Positions 1-8,595 are shown, counted from the stretch's first letter. The stretch is DNA of 64,000 nucleotides from Aequorivita lipolytica (GCF_007997135.1 NZ_VORU01000002.1:310001-374000); one strand, 5' to 3'. Notes: a model not told the origin generated them from the sequence alone. Made by a program: numbers and translations.

Positions 1-1254
1 CTGCCTGAAGAAGAAAAAAAGAAATATCTGCACGACAATTGGTTGGCGCTAAATTATTTTGAGCGTTTCGTTTTCAATAAAATTCTCACGGGAAGTTTTA
101 GAATTGGAGTAAGTCAAAAGTTGATGACGCGCGCCCTTTCCAAAGCCACGGGAATTGACGAGGACATTCTCGCCTATAAATTGATGGGCGATTGGACGCC
201 CGAGAAAACCACTTATAAAAAACTGATTCTCGAACATAATGAGGAAGATTACCTCAGCAAACCCTATCCATTTTATTTGGCGTATGCCGTTGAGGATAAT
301 TTTCAAGAAGATTTGGGACCCATTTCAGATTGGAGTTTTGAGCATAAATGGGACGGAATTCGCAGCCAAGTAATTATTCGAAACGATGAGGTTTTCGTGT
401 GGTCGCGCGGCGAAGAATTGGTGACTGATAAATATCCCGAGTTCCAACGTTTTCTTTCTGAGATTCCTAATGGAACTGTAATCGATGGAGAGATTTTGCC
501 TTTCGGCGAAGGAGAAATTGGCAACTTCAATGCGCTTCAAACGAGGATTGGAAGAAAGAACATTTCAAAAGCGCTTTTGAAAAAAACTCCGGTAATTCTG
601 AATGCATACGATTTACTGGAATGGCAAGGCGAGGATATTCGGCAAAAACCTTTTTCAGAAAGAAGAGAGATTTTGGATTCATTAATTCAAAAAATTAATT
701 CCGAAGAAACAGGAATCTATTTAAGCGAAACAATGAATTTTGAAACTTGGGAAGAAGCCGCCGCCGAACGCGACCTTTCCCGTGAAAAACGCAGCGAGGG
801 CTTGATGTTGAAAAGAAAGGATTCTCCGTATTTGGTTGGTAGAAAAAAAGGAGATTGGTGGAAATGGAAAATCGATCCATTCACCATTGATGCGGTTTTA
901 ACGTACGCAATGCGAGGCCATGGAAGACGCGCCAATCTTTACACAGATTACACTTTCGCACTTTGGGAACAGGGCGAATTGGTCACTTTTGCAAAAGCCT
1001 ATTCTGGTTTGACGGATGCTGAATTTAGACAAGTAGATGCGTGGATTAAACGAAATACTTTAGAACGATTCGGACCAGTGCGAAGCGTAACCCCGCAACA
1101 CGTTTTCGAAATCGCGTTCGAAGGAATCGCTGAAAGCAGTCGTCACAAAAGCGGAATTGCTACACGTTTTCCAAGAATTTTAAGTTGGCGAAAAGATAAA
1201 CCAATTGAAGAGGCGAATACTTTGGATGATTTAAAAGCGCTAATTCCGAAGTAA
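1..1254 (+). CDS. ATP-dependent DNA ligase (ligase-associated repair cluster), 5' end missing
   Basis: The reading frame is open from base 1, so the start lies upstream of the window; about 417 codons are visible. The nucleotidyltransferase motif KWDGIR (its lysine is the one adenylated, codon at about base 346) is clear. It is followed by the family blocks DGEILPF, EGLMLKRKDSPY and GDWWKWKIDPF, and then by an OB-fold-like C-terminal part. The protein seals nicks using ATP. In Bacteroidetes this type is normally encoded with an exonuclease, an Lhr-like helicase and PdeM as a DNA-damage cluster. Here the helicase and PdeM follow on the same strand, but with insertions between them. The exonuclease would be expected just upstream, outside the window. 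Confidence 0.93.
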   Translation: MPEEEKKKYLHDNWLALNYFERFVFNKILTGSFRIGVSQKLMTRALSKATGIDEDILAYKLMGDWTPEKTTYKKLILEHNEEDYLSKPYPFYLAYAVEDNFQEDLGPISDWSFEHKWDGIRSQVIIRNDEVFVWSRGEELVTDKYPEFQRFLSEIPNGTVIDGEILPFGEGEIGNFNALQTRIGRKNISKALLKKTPVILNAYDLLEWQGEDIRQKPFSERREILDSLIQKINSEETGIYLSETMNFETWEEAAAERDLSREKRSEGLMLKRKDSPYLVGRKKGDWWKWKIDPFTIDAVLTYAMRGHGRRANLYTDYTFALWEQGELVTFAKAYSGLTDAEFRQVDAWIKRNTLERFGPVRSVTPQHVFEIAFEGIAESSRHKSGIATRFPRILSWRKDKPIEEANTLDDLKALIPK

Positions 1255-1260
1255 CCTGTT

Positions 1261-1383
1261 CCCCTCCTTTTTTCAAGGAGGGGTGCCCGAAGGGCGGGGT
1301 GGTCCTTTTTTCAAGGAGGGGTGCCCGAAGGGCGGGGTGGTCCTTTTTTCAAGGAGGGGTGTCAGCTTTGCTGACGGGGTGGT
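1261..1383 (+). repeat. REP-like tandem repeat, 38-bp period
   Basis: There are two full 38-bp units (starting near 1265 and 1303) and a third, variant unit from 1341. Each unit holds two short hairpins. The first is CCTCCTT with AAGGAGG; the second is GCCCGAAGGGC in units 1 and 2, but GTCAGCTTTGCTGAC in the third. All end in GGGGTGGT. The same motif recurs at 1872-1919 and, inverted and diverged, at 1790-1829, so it brackets the DUF559 gene. There are no unique spacers, so it is not CRISPR. Confidence 0.9.
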
Positions 1384-1412
1384 TATAGCAGAATTTTGAT
1401 TAAATTTAATTT

Positions 1413-1781
1413 ATGAAAAAACAAATACACAACCTAAAGGAAATGGAAGTGTACAGGAAATCACTCCGCAACAATTCAAATTCCGCGGAGGCGTTTCTTT
1501 GGAATTTTTTAAAAGGCTCAAAGTTGGAAGGTAGAAAATTTAGAAGGCAGCACAGTATTAAACATTATATCGTAGACTTTTACTGTCCTTCAGAAAAATT
1601 GATTGTGGAACTTGACGGGCAAGTACATTTAAACAATACCGCGGATGAATATGATAGAAAGCGAGAGAAAGATTTGGAAAATTTAGGATTTACAGTTATT
1701 CGTTTTGAAAATAAAATGGTTTTTGATTTATTGCCTTCGGTGTTGAAGGATATAAAGGACCATTTTAAAAATAACACGTAA
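1413..1781 (+). CDS. DUF559 family endonuclease-like protein
   Basis: The 122-residue product matches the DUF559 family, which belongs to the Vsr/PD-(D/E)XK nuclease-like fold. Visible family motifs are FRRQ at 43-46, YIVDFYC at 52-58 (D55) and LIVELDGQVH at 63-72 (E66, D68), the likely metal-binding core. The length is typical of stand-alone DUF559 proteins. The gene stands alone between repeat clusters at 1261-1383 and 1790-1919 and splits the ligase gene from its usual helicase partner, which suggests it arrived as a repeat-bounded cassette. Substrate and biological role are unknown. Nuclease activity is inferred from the fold only. Confidence 0.85.
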   Translation: MKKQIHNLKEMEVYRKSLRNNSNSAEAFLWNFLKGSKLEGRKFRRQHSIKHYIVDFYCPSEKLIVELDGQVHLNNTADEYDRKREKDLENLGFTVIRFENKMVFDLLPSVLKDIKDHFKNNT

Positions 1782-1789
1782 CCCTTCCG

Positions 1790-1829
1790 TCCAGCAAAGC
1801 TGTCCACCTTCCCTTTAAAAGGGAAGGAG
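1790..1829 (-). repeat. REP-like unit, inverted and diverged
   Basis: Read on the minus strand it has the same plan as the repeats around it: a CTTCCCTTT / AAAGGGAAG hairpin followed by a CAGCTTTGCTG hairpin. It lies directly after the DUF559 stop codon and could also act as its terminator. Confidence 0.75.
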
Positions 1830-1871
1830 CTCTAAAAAAACCTTCGCTTTTTTAATTTGGTGAAGGTAAGG

Positions 1872-1919
1872 TTCCCCTCCTTTTAAAGGAGGGGTGTCAG
1901 CTTTGCTGACGGGGTGGTT
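1872..1919 (+). repeat. REP-like unit, direct copy
   Basis: The arms CCCCTCCTTT and AAAGGAGGGG are followed by GTCAGCTTTGCTGAC and GGGGTGG, matching the variant third unit at 1341-1383. With 1261-1383 it brackets the DUF559 gene. Confidence 0.85.
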
Positions 1920-1953
1920 AAGGCCTAATTTTCAATAAACTCAAAAAAATAAA

Positions 1954-4425
1954 TTGAATAATACTCACATTACAGATATAGCTGCCTCTTGGTTCGAATC
2001 CAAAAATTGGACTGCCTTCCCCTTCCAACAAAAAACTTGGAAAGCCTTTCTCGACGGCAAACACGGACTACTAAACGCACCAACCGGAAGTGGAAAAACC
2101 TACGCGCTGTGGGTTCCAATCGTGCTTCAATATTTAAAGGAAAACCCGAATTATAAAACGAAACATACAAAAGGAATTAAAGCTATTTGGATAACACCAT
2201 TACGCGCGCTTTCCATAGAAATACAACAGTCAGCACAGCGTTTTGCAGATGATTTGGGAACGGGGTTAACCGTGGGAATACGAACCGGCGATACTTCGCA
2301 AAGCGATCGTGCAAAGCAAAAACGGCAAATGCCCGATTTGCTGATAACTACACCCGAAAGTCTGATGCTCCTTTTGGCTTCCAAAGATTATGACAAAACC
2401 TTCAAAAGCTTGACTGCAATTGTGGTTGACGAATGGCACGAGCTTTTAGGAAGTAAACGCGGCGTACAAATGGAATTGGCACTTTCCCGCTTAAAAACCG
2501 TTTCTCCAAAACTTCGGATTTGGGGAATTTCGGCAACTATAGGAAATCTTGAAGAAGCGATGGACGTACTTTTGGGGGTAAATCGAAATGTCACCCTGAG
2601 CGGAGTCGAAGGGTCAGTTTTGATTAAATCGGAACAAAAATCGAAAATTGAAGTGCGCTCTATTATTCCTAAAAAAATGGAAACTTTTCCGTGGCGAGGA
2701 CATTTAGGTCTGCATCTTTTAGAAGAAATTGTTCCAATAATCAAAGCTAGTAAAACCACTATTATTTTTACAAATACACGCGGACAGTGCGAAATTTGGT
2801 TTCAGAAATTACTGGAAAAACATCCCGAATTTGCTGGTGAAATCGCGATGCATCACGGTAGCATTGCAAAGGACACGAGGCTTTGGGTAGAACAAGCTAT
2901 CCGCAATGAGTCATTATTGGCGGTAGTTGCCACTTCAAGTTTAGATTTAGGCGTTGATTTTGCTCCTGTGGAAACGGTAATTCAAATAGGCTCACCGAAA
3001 GGAGTTGCAAAATTCCTGCAACGTGCGGGACGAAGCAATCACCGTCCCGGCGAGCCTTCGGTTATTTATTTTTTGCCCACTCATGCTTTGGAATTGTTGG
3101 AAGCTTCTGCCTTAAAACGAGCTGTAAAAGATGAAGTGGTTGAAGATAGAATCCCGTATTTGCTTAGTTTCGACGTGTTGATTCAATATTTAGTCACGCT
3201 TGCCGTGAGCAACGGATTTTTTCCAAAGGAAATTTTCCCCGAAATAAAAAGTACTTTCTGTTTTCAGGGAATTACTGAAGAAAAGTGGAATTGGTGCCTC
3301 AATTTTATCACTTTGGGAAGTCAAAGTCTGCAAGCCTACGACGAATATAAAAAGGTAGAAGTTACGGAAGAAGGGCTATTTAAAGTGGAAAGCAAACAAG
3401 TTGCAATGATGCATAGACTAAGTATTGGCACCATTGTGAGCGATTCCATGATGCAAGTAAAATATGTTTCCGGAGGCTTTATTGGTACAATCGAAGAATG
3501 GTTTATTAGCAAAATGAAACCCGGAGATACATTTGTTTTTGCGGGAAGAACTTTGGAATTGGTCCGTCTTCGGCAAATGCAGGCACAGGTTAGAAAATCT
3601 AAAAAACGCACGGCAAATGTGGTGAGTTTTATGGGCGGACGCTTGCCACTTTCTTCGCAGATGAGTAAAATTCTGCGAGAAGAAATGCAAAGTGAAGCAG
3701 ACCATAAACGAAACACGCCCGAATTAAAAGCATTGAGCCATATTTTTGATAGGCAGGAACGGGAGAGCATTGTTCCGGGAGAAAACGAATTCCTGATTGA
3801 AACGTTTAAAACACGCGAAGGATATCACTCTATTTTCTACCCTTTTGAAGGGCGGTTTGTACACGAGGCGATGAGCAGTTTGCTGGCCTACAGAATCAGT
3901 TTGTTGTCGCCAATTACTTTTTCTTTGGCTTATAATGATTATGGTTTTGAACTGTTGAGCGATCAATTTTTGGATATTCAAACCGTTTTGGACAACAATC
4001 TTTTCTCTGCGGAATATCTATTTGATGACCTTCAAAAAAGTTTGAATTCCACCGAACTGGCGCGTCGAAAATTCCGAGACATCGCTGTTATTAGCGGAAT
4101 GGTTTTTCAAGGTTATCCGAATAAAGTAATTAAAACGAAACACCTTCAAAGTAACAGCCAATTGCTTTTCGATGTTTTTCGGGATTATGAGCCAGACAAT
4201 CTTTTGTATCTTCAAGCCTACCGCGAAACCTTTGAACATCAATTGGAAGAGGGACGATTGCGATTGGCTTTGGAACGCATAAATTCACAAAAAATAATTT
4301 GGAAGCAGTGCGAAAAAGCAACGCCATTCAGTTTCCCCATAATTACAGATAGATTGCGGGAAAAATTGTCTTCGGAAAAACTGGCGGATAGGATTAAGCG
4401 GATGACACTTCAATTAATGAAATGA
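1954..4425 (+). CDS. ligase-associated DEXH-box helicase (Lhr-like)
   Basis: The 823-residue SF2 helicase has Walker A APTGSGKT at 42-49, DEWH at 159-162 in place of the common DEVH, a SAT-type motif III (GISATIGN), and the motif V-VI block ending RAGRSNHRPG. A long Lhr-type C-terminal part follows. It probably unwinds DNA for the neighbouring ligase and PdeM. The start is a TTG; an in-frame TAA at 1936 rules out an upstream extension, and no strong ribosome-binding site is visible. Residues about 212-220 (VTLSGVEG) are translated from an intergenic-type repeat inserted in frame. The usual promoter or coupling to the ligase gene is broken by the DUF559 cassette. Confidence 0.93.
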   Translation: MNNTHITDIAASWFESKNWTAFPFQQKTWKAFLDGKHGLLNAPTGSGKTYALWVPIVLQYLKENPNYKTKHTKGIKAIWITPLRALSIEIQQSAQRFADDLGTGLTVGIRTGDTSQSDRAKQKRQMPDLLITTPESLMLLLASKDYDKTFKSLTAIVVDEWHELLGSKRGVQMELALSRLKTVSPKLRIWGISATIGNLEEAMDVLLGVNRNVTLSGVEGSVLIKSEQKSKIEVRSIIPKKMETFPWRGHLGLHLLEEIVPIIKASKTTIIFTNTRGQCEIWFQKLLEKHPEFAGEIAMHHGSIAKDTRLWVEQAIRNESLLAVVATSSLDLGVDFAPVETVIQIGSPKGVAKFLQRAGRSNHRPGEPSVIYFLPTHALELLEASALKRAVKDEVVEDRIPYLLSFDVLIQYLVTLAVSNGFFPKEIFPEIKSTFCFQGITEEKWNWCLNFITLGSQSLQAYDEYKKVEVTEEGLFKVESKQVAMMHRLSIGTIVSDSMMQVKYVSGGFIGTIEEWFISKMKPGDTFVFAGRTLELVRLRQMQAQVRKSKKRTANVVSFMGGRLPLSSQMSKILREEMQSEADHKRNTPELKALSHIFDRQERESIVPGENEFLIETFKTREGYHSIFYPFEGRFVHEAMSSLLAYRISLLSPITFSLAYNDYGFELLSDQFLDIQTVLDNNLFSAEYLFDDLQKSLNSTELARRKFRDIAVISGMVFQGYPNKVIKTKHLQSNSQLLFDVFRDYEPDNLLYLQAYRETFEHQLEEGRLRLALERINSQKIIWKQCEKATPFSFPIITDRLREKLSSEKLADRIKRMTLQLMK
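2589..2615 (+). repeat. GAGCGgAGTCGA-family palindromic repeat inside the helicase gene
   Basis: The sequence has the TGTCACCCTGAGCGGAGTCG core typical of flavobacterial intergenic repeats, yet it is translated in frame here. Relatives in this window are at 16534-16560 and 32802-32871. Confidence 0.8.
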
Positions 4426-4466
4426 TTTTAAAATCACTTTTTAAATAGTATTTTGATTTTTGTATA

Positions 4467-5588
4467 CTACGCTTCCAAAAAGTCCTCAAAGTTTTCAGCA
4501 TTTATTATTTTAACATCTGTATTATACGTTTCTCCAAAGAGTTTTGGAATCTTCGTTTTGGCTTTCGGAGTAAATTTGAATTCAAAACCACTTATTTCAC
4601 TCGCATTTTCTTCTACATAATCAATTTCCTGTTGGCGTACCGTTCTCCAAAAATACATACGCGCATCACTTTGAGAATAACGCAGGATTTTTAATCTTTC
4701 AGACATTAGAAAGTTTTCCCATAAAGCGCCTTTATCAGCTCTAGAATTCAGAAAATTGAGATTTCCGATTACTGCATTTCGCACACCATTATCATAGAAA
4801 TATATTTTTTGATTTGTTTTTATTTCATTTCGCAAATTTTTACTAAAACTTGGCACCTTGAATAAAACATAGGCTTTGCACAGCATGTCAATATAATTAG
4901 AGACCGTATTTTTATCTATGCCTACAAGTTGGGCAATTTCGTTATAGCTTACTTCATTGCCAACTTGAAAAGCTATGGCCCGTAATAGCTTATCCAACAC
5001 CTCAGCTTTTCGTATTCCACTTAAAGCTAAAATATCTTTATATAAATAGCTGCTTACCAATTGTTTAAGCACTTCTTTTTCAGCGCCATTTGAATTTAGC
5101 ACATCAGGATACATACCATATATTAAACGAAGATTTAATTGTTGTTTGGCCTCTAAATATCCTACAGTGTTTACAAATTCTGGCCACGATATAGGGAAAA
5201 GTTCATATTCCCATTTACGTCCTGTTAATGGTTCGTTTATTTGATTGTTAAGGTCAAAAGCGGAGGAACCACTAAGCAATAATTGCACGTTCGGAAAGAT
5301 ATCAGTAATAATTTTGGATGTAAGTCCAATATTTTCAATTCGTTGTGCTTCATCAATAAAAACATATTTGTGAGAACCTATTATATTTTCAAGTTCTTTT
5401 GTATTTGGATTGGTTAAAAGTTGTCTGACTGTTGAATCATCGCCATTTAAAAACAAATATACTTTGTCCGTTAGCAATTCTCGTATTAAAGTTGTTTTCC
5501 CAACCTGTCTTGGCCCCACTAAAACGATTGCCTTTCCTGCGCCAATTTTGGTGTTAATATGGGTTTTTATAGTTCTATTAATTTGCAT
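4467..5588 (-). CDS. ATP-binding protein, AAA family with DUF4143 domain
   Basis: The 373-residue protein has Walker A GPRQVGKT at 25-32, Walker B YVFIDEAQ at 75-82, a sensor-like LLLSGSSAF, the family block PLTGRKWEYELFPIS, and a C-terminal winged-helix/DUF4143 region ending in a nuclease-like segment (DYVEE, FEFKFT). Proteins of this type are common, often horizontally acquired, and of poorly known function. It is transcribed against its neighbours and lies between the helicase and pdeM, so it breaks the repair operon. A minus-strand TATATTTG -7 element at 5608-5615 lies inside a 28-bp palindrome, which points to autoregulation or control by a dimeric repressor. Confidence 0.88.
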   Translation of the reverse strand: MQINRTIKTHINTKIGAGKAIVLVGPRQVGKTTLIRELLTDKVYLFLNGDDSTVRQLLTNPNTKELENIIGSHKYVFIDEAQRIENIGLTSKIITDIFPNVQLLLSGSSAFDLNNQINEPLTGRKWEYELFPISWPEFVNTVGYLEAKQQLNLRLIYGMYPDVLNSNGAEKEVLKQLVSSYLYKDILALSGIRKAEVLDKLLRAIAFQVGNEVSYNEIAQLVGIDKNTVSNYIDMLCKAYVLFKVPSFSKNLRNEIKTNQKIYFYDNGVRNAVIGNLNFLNSRADKGALWENFLMSERLKILRYSQSDARMYFWRTVRQQEIDYVEENASEISGFEFKFTPKAKTKIPKLFGETYNTDVKIINAENFEDFLEA

Positions 5589-5602
5589 GATCAGTGATTA
5601 TA

Positions 5603-5630
5603 TTCACCAAATATACGTATAATTGGTGAA
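5603..5630. promoter_or_regulatory. 28-bp palindromic operator overlapping the ATPase promoter
   Basis: The arms TTCACCAA and TTGGTGAA surround a self-complementary ATACGTAT centre; only one symmetric base pair is mismatched. A further CACCAAA half-site follows at about 5636. On the minus strand the right half contains TATATTTG (5608-5615), a -7 element about 20 bases from the ATPase start codon at 5588. A repressor bound here would block that promoter. Confidence 0.65.
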
Positions 5631-5684
5631 TAAGATCACCAAACTTACTTTTATATTAATCTTATAAATTTGTAATCGATGCTT

Positions 5685-5692
5685 TACCTTTG
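5685..5692 (+). promoter_or_regulatory. -7 element (TACCTTTG) for pdeM
   Basis: This matches the Bacteroidetes TAnnTTTG consensus. It lies 10 bases before the ATG at 5703 and after an earlier in-frame ATG at 5679, so 5703 is the better start. Confidence 0.5.
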
Positions 5693-5702
5693 CAATCAAA
5701 CT

Positions 5703-6341
5703 ATGCAAAAAATTCAGATTAATTCACATAATTTTATACTTCATCCAAGCGGAGCCATCTATTGGGAAGCAAAAAAAATGCTCCTTATTGCCGATGTGCA
5801 TTTAGGGAAAGTGGTACATTTCAGAAAACACGGTTCGCCTGTTCCATCAAATGCTGCATACAAAAATCTGGAAAAACTAACTGAAGTAACCAACCATTTT
5901 GAACCAGAAACCGTGTGTTTTCTTGGAGATTTATTTCACAGCAAACTTAACGAAGAATGGCATGATTTTAAAAAATGGGTAGAATATTGCAAAGCAGATG
6001 TAATCCTAATTTCAGGCAATCACGACATAATTCCAAAATATTTATATGAAGATTTGGGTGTAAAAGTCTTTGATGAATTATTGTTGGATGGCTTTTATTT
6101 AACGCATCATCCAACCGAAATAAAAGGGACTTTCAATTTTTCCGGCCACATTCATCCGGGAATAAGAATGAAAGGTGTTGGCAGACAATATTTGAGCCTA
6201 CCCTGTTTTTATAAAACAGAAAGCCAACTTATTCTCCCCGCTTTTGGTAACTTTACGGGGAAACATATTTTAACGCCTTCAGAAAAGGATGCCGTTTTTG
6301 CAATTGTTGAGGGGGAAGTTATCTGTGTTTCTAAAAAATGA
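5703..6341 (+). CDS. pdeM: ligase-associated DNA damage response endonuclease PdeM (metallophosphoesterase)
   Basis: The 212-residue calcineurin-like phosphoesterase has DVH at 31-33, GD at 75-76, GNHD at 105-108, an HH pair at 135-136 and GHIH at 148-151, the full set of dinuclear metal ligands. Family members are found with the ligase and Lhr-like helicase present upstream here. The in-frame ATG at 5679 would add eight residues but overlaps the promoter -7 element, so 5703 is preferred. The next gene starts only six bases after the stop, so the two are probably cotranscribed. DNA-end processing is inferred from cluster membership. Confidence 0.9.
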   Translation: MQKIQINSHNFILHPSGAIYWEAKKMLLIADVHLGKVVHFRKHGSPVPSNAAYKNLEKLTEVTNHFEPETVCFLGDLFHSKLNEEWHDFKKWVEYCKADVILISGNHDIIPKYLYEDLGVKVFDELLLDGFYLTHHPTEIKGTFNFSGHIHPGIRMKGVGRQYLSLPCFYKTESQLILPAFGNFTGKHILTPSEKDAVFAIVEGEVICVSKK

Positions 6342-6347
6342 TCTACT

Positions 6348-7154
6348 ATGAAAAAAACACTACAAATAGCCAACATCATTGCCTTCGTGGCAACAGTTTT
6401 TGTAAACTATCTTTCTAACACGGGAGCCATAAACAATACAACCATTGGTGATATTTCTGATGCCTCAAAAAATCTTTTCACTCCGGCAGGATATGCTTTC
6501 TCCATTTGGGGGATTATTTATTTGTTGTTGTTGGGTTTCATAATTTATCAAAGCAGAAGTCTTTTTAGTAAAGTGCGTGATGATCAATTCATCTTAAAAA
6601 CGGGATGGTGGTTCGTGCTTTCTTGCTTCGCCAATATTATGTGGATTACTTTCTGGCTCTACGGATATATGGAGTATTCTATTTTGGCGATTTTCGTTTT
6701 ATTGTTTTCACTTCTGAAAATTGTTATGAATAACAGAATGGAACTATGGGACGCACCAATGTCAGTAATTGCCTTTCTATGGTGGCCTTTCGTGTTTTAT
6801 AGCGGCTGGGTTACCGTTGCGAGTATCGCAAACGTTGCTGCCTATTTAACGAGTATAGAATGGGAAGCGTGGGGTTATAGCGAAAGTTCTTGGGCTGTCA
6901 CAATGATTATTATAGCAGGAATAATAAATCTATTTGTTACTTGGAAACGCAATATGCGTGAATTTGCCTTAGTCGGTGTTTGGGCGTTGGCAGCTATCGC
7001 GGTCGCTAATTGGGAAGTAAGCCAAACAGTTGCCTACGCGGCAATTGCTGTGGCAGCAGTGCTTTTCGTGAGCAGCAGTTATCACGCTTTCAAAAATCGC
7101 GAAACTAGCCCAGTAAATAAATACAAAGAATATTTAAATAGACATAAGACTTAA
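6348..7154 (+). CDS. tryptophan-rich sensory-protein-like integral membrane protein
   Basis: The 268-residue protein has about eight hydrophobic segments and many tryptophans (for example FSIWGIIYL, FWLYGYMEY, FLWWPFVFYSGW). This is the pattern of proteins annotated as TspO/MBR-related tryptophan-rich sensory proteins, though it is longer than classical TspO (about 160 residues). The ligand is unknown; porphyrin or tetrapyrrole binding is known only for true TspO. It follows pdeM by six bases. Downstream, 7155-7242 contains only repeat-like AT-rich sequence before a convergent gene. Confidence 0.75.
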   Translation: MKKTLQIANIIAFVATVFVNYLSNTGAINNTTIGDISDASKNLFTPAGYAFSIWGIIYLLLLGFIIYQSRSLFSKVRDDQFILKTGWWFVLSCFANIMWITFWLYGYMEYSILAIFVLLFSLLKIVMNNRMELWDAPMSVIAFLWWPFVFYSGWVTVASIANVAAYLTSIEWEAWGYSESSWAVTMIIIAGIINLFVTWKRNMREFALVGVWALAAIAVANWEVSQTVAYAAIAVAAVLFVSSSYHAFKNRETSPVNKYKEYLNRHKT

Positions 7155-7242
7155 GACCGCTTCGCTGAAAGACACAAGACTATGGTTTTAATAATATTTA
7201 TATTCATCAATCGTTAATCTAAAATCTACAATCGTCAATCAA

Positions 7243-8595
7243 CTAGACCATTCCCTTAATATCATTTCCCCAAGTGGGGTAGGCAAAAATCATTGCTTTT
7301 AGATTTTCTGTGGTCAATTTTCCGCACATTGCAAGGACGAATAAATTGATCATTTCTCCTGCTTCGGAAGAAATAATATGTGCTCCCAAAACAAGATTTC
7401 GTTTTTTGTCTACAATCGTTTTATATGCGTAAACTTCTTCATTGATGTGTTTTGCATTAAACCATTTCGGCACACTTTTATACTCCACTACAAAATCATA
7501 ACCTTTTTCTTTTGCTTCCTCTTCCGTTAAGCCGATGGAAGCAAGTTTCGGAATGGTAAAAACTACGGAAGGCACTGGCGGGAAATCCATTTTTGTATGA
7601 TTTCCTTTTCTGATATTTAAAGAAACAATCCTCGCTTCCTGTGAAGAAGTGGGCGTCAACGGAAGCGAACCACTTGCCGAAACATCGCCACAGGCGTACA
7701 CCGATTTGTTTGTGGTATTCTGAAGAAATTCGTTCACAGAAATTCCACCCTTTATAAAAGAAACATTTCCTTTTTCCAAATCTAAATCATCGATTGAAGG
7801 AACGCGACCCGCAGTGTTAAAAACCATTCGCGCGTCAACGGAGTCAGTTTTGCCATTTTTCTGAAATGAAACGCGATAATTTTTCTGAAGTTTTTCCACT
7901 TCAGAAACTTTAGCGTTAAATATGAATTTTATCCCAAGTTTTTCCGAAACTTTTGTGAGGTGCGAAACGATATCGGCTTCAAAAGGACCGAGCGGTCTGT
8001 CTCCAAATTCAACAACCGTAACCTTTGCACCACAACGCGCTGCAATATGTGCGAATTCCATCCCAATATAACCAGCACCAACAAATACAATACTTTCCGG
8101 GAGTTCTTCCAATTCCAAAAAATCATCGCTCACTTTTAAATAATCCCTTCCCGGGATTTTAAGTTCCATTGGCTTTTGTCCAGTAGCGATTACTATTTTC
8201 TTCGCTTTTATAGTTTTACCTTCCACTGAAAGCGTGTTTTCATCAAGAAACTTTGGGGATTGATGGTACATTTCAATTCCAGCTTCCTTCAATTTTTTTT
8301 CCGTGGAAGCAGGCACAGCATCTGTAAATGTTGACTTAAATTTCTGAAGTGCCGCCCAATCAATCTTTGGGACGGAAACAATTCCCTTTCCTTTTAAATT
8401 TTCAGAAAGTTGCATCGCTTCAGTAATTCCCACCAAAACTTTTTTCGGGTCGCAGCCACGGTTGGCGCAAGTTCCGCCAAATTCGCGGTTGTCTGCAATT
8501 GCTACTTTCATTCCTTCCGAAGCACATTCGTATGCCACAGATTTCCCCGCTGTTCCGGTTCCTATTACAAAAACATCGTATTCTTTTATTGCCAT
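7243..8595 (-). CDS. NAD(P)/FAD-dependent oxidoreductase of the glutathione-reductase/dihydrolipoamide-dehydrogenase type
   Basis: The 450-residue protein has an N-terminal FAD-binding GTGTAG at 12-17, the redox disulphide motif GGTCANRGC (C43 and C48), a second dinucleotide fold (FVGAGYIGMEFA), a YACGDV FAD block, and a C-terminal dimerisation domain. The catalytic His-Pro pair expected near the C-terminus is replaced: the sequence reads FAYPTWGND, with Tyr in the His position. It is therefore probably not a classical glutathione reductase or lipoamide dehydrogenase; a related family of unknown substrate is more likely. A TGCCCGT/ACGGGCA hairpin (8602-8619) sits immediately upstream of the start. 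Confidence 0.85.
   Translation of the reverse strand: MAIKEYDVFVIGTGTAGKSVAYECASEGMKVAIADNREFGGTCANRGCDPKKVLVGITEAMQLSENLKGKGIVSVPKIDWAALQKFKSTFTDAVPASTEKKLKEAGIEMYHQSPKFLDENTLSVEGKTIKAKKIVIATGQKPMELKIPGRDYLKVSDDFLELEELPESIVFVGAGYIGMEFAHIAARCGAKVTVVEFGDRPLGPFEADIVSHLTKVSEKLGIKFIFNAKVSEVEKLQKNYRVSFQKNGKTDSVDARMVFNTAGRVPSIDDLDLEKGNVSFIKGGISVNEFLQNTTNKSVYACGDVSASGSLPLTPTSSQEARIVSLNIRKGNHTKMDFPPVPSVVFTIPKLASIGLTEEEAKEKGYDFVVEYKSVPKWFNAKHINEEVYAYKTIVDKKRNLVLGAHIISSEAGEMINLFVLAMCGKLTTENLKAMIFAYPTWGNDIKGMV

Noticed and set aside
1261-1383. Possible CRISPR array
   Set aside because: The 38-bp units are directly contiguous with no unique spacers, and no cas genes are present.
5679-5702. Eight-codon upstream extension of pdeM
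   Set aside because: It overlaps the TACCTTTG promoter element, so it would not be in the transcript.
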